64,000 nucleotides of DNA from Rhizoctonia solani (Eukaryota > Basidiomycota > Agaricomycetes > Cantharellales > Ceratobasidiaceae). The stretch lies in NCBI RefSeq assembly GCF_016906535.1, contig NC_057385.1:992001-1056000 (forward strand), written 5' to 3'. The notes under the pieces were generated by a model, which saw nothing but the letters and a program-made list of their open reading frames with translations, searched no databases and was not told the DNA's origin. Positions 60,335 to 64,000 of this stretch are shown here, piece by piece. Made by a program: the position numbers and the translations under genes. Positions within the stretch are counted from its first letter, which is position 1; every line of letters starts with the position of its first letter.

Positions 60335-61947
60335 TTATCCCCATACAAGCTTCATGCCTCCCTCGCTGTAGCGAGCCCCAGACACTGGGTAAAGGTTCAA
60401 AGCGTGATTTATATCTGCGTGATCTTCTTCGGTAAGCGCTATTGAAGCAGCGGAAAAGTTTTCCAAAGTCCTCTCTGCACGCCTGGTGTAAATAAACGGC
60501 CTGTTGTCAGTAAGCCAAAGAGGGAAAATATTGGCTTACGTAGAGCTGGGGATGGGTACGACATGTGGGCCAATTGAGCATACCCATGCCAGGCAAAGCT
60601 GAGCTAATGTCACTTTCTTCCTCTTAGCAATTGAGCCCAGCTCTTTGACCAGATTCATATTGGCTTTAACAGCCTATTGATTGGAACGCGTGTCAATAGA
60701 TGAACCATCTGGAGGGAGGGCGAAGACTAACCTCTCCCTGGAGCCGTGGAATATGGCTCCTATGATCCTGTTTAGATAGTCCTTCTGGGTTGAATTTGCC
60801 AGTCAAAAATCCTCTCCCAAGAGGCGAGTATGCGATTACAGTGATACCGAGTTCGCGGGCAGTAGTAATCACTGGATACGTATTAGATATATGCGCTTAC
60901 GCACTACGTATCTGTGATCACCTTTTCGTGTTTCTTCCTCATATGTCCACAACGAAACTTCTATCTCGACGGCTGCAACTTTCCCGACCTTGTGTTAAGA
61001 GCTTACTATCGTGTTACTCACAATAGGACGGAGTTAGATAAATACCTTGCTTGCCCGTGTTAGAGTGGCTTCTGAGCATTCAGACAAACCGATAGATCCT
61101 ATCTTTCCAGACTGAACTAGAAGTTCATACAAGTCAACATCGCGAATCAGTTCCGGGGCACATTAGAAACTAACCATATCTATTGAGCGTGGCCATGGTC
61201 TGCTCTATAGGGACCTTGGGATCGATACTATTTTTACCCGAACCGTTGTAAGCCATAGTCAGATCCATCCATCTATCCATCCCACTGACCGGGCCGGTTC
61301 GAACAAATCGAGCTTTTTGTTTGGACCGAGCTTCTCGACGATGTTGTTGATACTACGCTCAATGCCAGCCTCGCTAAAAACAAGTTACAATTACAAATCG
61401 TGCAAATCGCTGATGATGGACACTATTTTCAATAAATTTTGACTTACGAGCAATCAGGTGTAAAGCCGCGTTCATCTACAATAATTGCGCCCTTCAGAAG
61501 AGATTTGTTGACGCCCAAACACAATATGCCCTACTATCGACTCACTTTAACAGATAAGAACGTTCGCTCGGCATATTCAGGATACTTGGTAAAGAACCTG
61601 TTCAAAAGCTCTAGATTGGCTGTCTGTGGTGAATTCCCATAGAATTCCCCTGGTGGAGTATGTTAGTGCATGGATCGCACCTCTGTTGCCTGCCGCGTCC
61701 CAAACCTACCACTATTCAGGAAAACCTTTGCACCAGGAGGGGCAGCTTCGATACCGGCCTTTATAGACGCGAAGGACTGTTCGTCGGACGGAGGCTCAGG
61801 AACCCAACTCATCTGCAAAGCCATACAAGTGGGTTTCAACGCAGGTACTAGCTGAGAATATTTTCGGAAAAACTGTTCACATACTGACATCAGCCCATGA
61901 CCTATCTTAACTATAGGGCTATCTGCAATAACTGCTGTTTGAGCCAT
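60335..61947 (-). CDS. aldo-keto reductase, pyridoxal reductase type
   Basis: NADPH-dependent reductase of the AKR superfamily, resembling pyridoxine 4-dehydrogenase. The start gives [20 protein letters not shown]. After an intron [28 protein letters not shown], then [123 protein letters not shown] and [14 protein letters not shown], ending GGMKLVWG with stop 60335-60337. It has at least eight small exons. A few joins are unresolved. A foldback element lies about 110 bases upstream of the start, in the likely promoter. Confidence 0.8.
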
Positions 61948-62058
61948 CACAGCTTGATTATATGGAATCGTTGTTACGTTGAAGATCCGGCCAGGATTAT
62001 ATACATCCGATGATCACATAAACGTGAAATTATACACGGCCGCGAGGATAACCCCACG

Positions 62059-62167
62059 CTCTGCAAAATCTGCCGATGCTTAAGAATCATAAACGAGATT
62101 ACCATGAGCGTCTCGTTTAAGGCTCTCGAAAATTTCAGGCTCACGAGCTCCGGCGGATTTTGCAGAA
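62059..62167. mobile_element. foldback MITE-like element, copy 2 (one arm deleted)
   Basis: The same unit as 8162-8287, inverted. It begins CTCTGCAAAATCTGCCG, then jumps straight to the inner part, having lost about 17 bases of the left inverted repeat, and keeps the full right arm (GGCTCACGAGCTCCGGCGGA to TTTTGCAGAA). The inner 50 or so bases, including AAACGAGATTACCATGAGCG and TCTCGTTTAAGGCTCTCGAA, are identical to copy 1. The match suggests recent spread; the deletion is typical of foldback repair. It sits just upstream of the aldo-keto reductase. Confidence 0.75.
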
Positions 62168-63054
62168 CGGTCGAGATTAGTAGGCTCATGACCAGCCCCT
62201 GCAGAAATTAGAGGCAATATTACCGTAGCTGCTAGGTGCTGTTCAATTCAGGCCCGCTTATTGAACTTGGTTCTCTAGCTATAACGAATCAAAGAAAGCT
62301 TTTTCGTGAGATTAATTAAAAAATATTCCGTACTTCGGCTATGAGGCATGTGTTTCTATCTCATTTTTTATCGTTTGAGCTGCGGATGGCGAGTATTACT
62401 CATGTTGATTTGTGACTCAACGCGATTGCAGAACCCAGTGTTGCTAAACACAAAGGTCTGACGGTATCTTGTTGCTTCAACCGTCTGATCGTCCCTCAGC
62501 AGCCTCGGGTTGTTACAAAATTGACACGGTGGCTTCCTGCGGACTTTTCGTTCTATATTACCTATAAAAGATGCATATAAGGCACTTGAATACTGTGGAG
62601 ACAAATCGGTGATGCCGACGGGTGTCAGCACAACGAGTACGGGCTTCAGGACAATAGTAGCCACACCATGTGTAGCCTAAAAACAGCAATCTCAGAGTTC
62701 CATCTGGCGATTGGTGATTGTGCGATTCCATTGTATCTATCAGCAATCCTTGTATAAACGGCTGAGTGACAATCCACCTCTTCTGAGTCTTAGTAATTGC
62801 CACGTTATTTTGATTACATTTGAGCCTCTTTGATCGAGTTATACCTTTTCATTATACGTGAGGTACTTCTTACAATATAAGGCGAGATACGTTGGTGAAA
62901 CCAAGAATGCTTGAAAAGGAACTGGAGTGTTACTCCGTAATGGCCATGGGACGAGCCAAGTCACGTGACCATGTGCGAAATTCTCTAAGTGGTTCCTCAC
63001 AAGCACCTTTACCAGTACGGCTCACCAGGAGTTCAGGCGCCACTAAAGTACAAT
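62168..63054. other. intergenic, no gene seen
   Basis: Nearly 0.9 kb between the foldback element and the GTPase gene. AT-rich. The minus open frames at 62368-62803 have no recognisable motif. A GTCACGTGAC-like palindrome at about 62961-62970 could be a bHLH-factor site in the GTPase promoter. Confidence 0.45.
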
Positions 63055-64000
63055 AATGGCCGGTCACAGTCAGTAACAAAATCTCCGTGTATTCAAATCT
63101 CTAATAGCTAAAATAGAAAATATAAAGTCACAGCTTGCAGCTCGACACTCGAAGCCCACTGTGCCTCACCCTGGCAGTAGGGTCTAAAATTCTTCATCAT
63201 CCTACGACTTTTGACTTTAATTGTGAAACAGAGTCGAAGAAAGGTCAGGATATTCCTAAATTCTCTTTCGAGAAACATGAAGTCCACAATCATGTCAAGG
63301 TACGTTCCTTTATCTTATTCAAGTCTTCCAATTCACTTTGCATGTCAGAATTTGAAGAAATCAGATATATCTATAGCCTCCTTGGCTACGGAAGCTCAAG
63401 GGCAAAGTGCAGCATTCGAGCGCCGAGAGAATGTACAACGTGACGTTGAGGCATCGATTGCAACACACGACTCTTCGCTGAAAGCCTATATGAGGGAGTT
63501 CCACAAGGTGGTTGAAATGTCCGACGTCATTATTCAAGTTCTTGATGCAAGAGATCCAATGGGATGTCGTAGTCCCAGCGTTGAGGATGAAGTCAGAAGG
63601 AGTGAAAAGAGGCTTGTGGGTGTGCTGAACAAGATTGGTGAGTAAATTGGCCAAATAATTTAGTTTCGTTCTAAAAACAAAGGTAGACCTTGTTCCCAAA
63701 GAGAATGTAGAGGCCTGGCTGAAATACCTACGTCACGATTTCCCTGTATTGCCCTTTAAATCATCCACCCAACTTCAGCGATCAAACCTATCCCATTCCT
63801 CCTATTCAGCTTCCTCTTCGTCTGGTGCCCAGCCTTTAATGCAATTGCTAAAGTCCTATGCTTCTAATGCACCTCCTGGTACATCCATTAGGATCGGAGT
63901 AGTTGGGTTACCAAATGTGGGAAAATCATCGTTAATTAACAGTCTCAAACGAGCTCGGGCGTGCAGTGTTGCATCTACACCTGGTCACACCAAGGTCTTG
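63055..64000 (+). CDS. nucleostemin/GNL3-type GTPase, 5' part (cut by window edge)
   Basis: Nucleolar GTPase needed for 60S ribosome export (Grn1/Nug1/GNL3 family). The domain is circularly permuted, as in the family: FHKVVEMSDVIIQVLDARDP comes first, then the G4 motif NKIDLVPKENVEAWLKYLRH, then the P-loop IGVVGLPNVGKSSLINSLKR, then STPGHTK (G2) at the edge. Upstream are GQDIPKFSFEKHEVHNHVK and a helical region SAAFERRENVQRDVEAS. Introns: about 63301-63358 and 63638-63686. The usual basic N-terminus is not clearly seen; the ATG at 63055 (MAGHSQ) is a guess and the first certain exon starts near 63230. The C-terminal half lies outside the window. Confidence 0.78.

Noticed and set aside
1..64000. 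CRISPR arrays, operons or prophage
   Set aside because: The intron-rich genes show a eukaryotic nuclear sequence and no spaced repeat arrays were seen.

Overview
The window is a gene-dense piece of a fungal nuclear genome, most likely a basidiomycete of the Agaricomycetes. The evidence is many short introns (about 46-65 bases, GT-AG with occasional GC-AG), short spacers, a Clp1-like gene and other families typical of mushrooms and their relatives. The content resembles Rhizoctonia-type fungi, but no species can be fixed from the sequence alone. All coordinates and exon joins were read by eye from translated motifs.

Layout. 1-93 is the tail of an unidentified gene. 634-1656 (+) is a coiled-coil protein of unknown role. 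3008-5025 (+) is a secreted serine carboxypeptidase (S10), followed by a Zn2Cys6 regulator (5349-7605, -). 7.6-10.6 kb is gene-poor: it holds a small foldback element (8162-8287), a doubtful ORF, and a decayed second S10 carboxypeptidase (about 9700-10120). From 10.6 kb the window is packed with conserved genes: a Ste11-type MAPKKK, the tRNA methyltransferase Trm1, a Clp1-like protein, a class 3 lipase, the splicing factor Cwc24, SmB, glutaminyl-peptide cyclotransferase, an F-box/JmjC protein, Lst8, a sphingosine kinase, histone H2B, a PRCC-like protein, a SAM methyltransferase, an RGG-box protein, phosphoglycerate kinase, a Chs4/Skt5 chitin-synthase regulator, a DUF202 membrane protein, a PHD/JmjC histone demethylase, phosphatidylserine synthase, the helicase Prp28, two tandem EF-hand-like paralogues, a lysine-methyltransferase-like protein, a RhoGEF, asparagine synthetase, an aldo-keto reductase, a second copy of the foldback element, and the start of a nucleostemin-type GTPase cut by the right edge.

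There is no operon or biosynthetic cluster. Functional themes recur by chance or loose synteny: splicing (Cwc24, SmB, Prp28, perhaps the PRCC-like protein), signalling and growth (MAPKKK, Lst8, RhoGEF, sphingosine kinase), cell wall and membrane (Chs4/Skt5, phosphatidylserine synthase) and chromatin (H2B, two JmjC proteins). Several gene pairs are divergent with very short shared promoters.

A striking property of the sequence itself is that conserved genes repeatedly lose the frame by exactly one missing base, usually in or next to a short homopolymer, in more than fifteen places across at least ten genes. This looks like uncorrected sequencing deletions rather than mass pseudogenisation, and it matters for anyone predicting proteins here. 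The most interesting biological structures are the two-copy foldback element, the S10 gene/pseudogene pair, the overlapping EF-hand-like tandem pair and three GC-AG introns.
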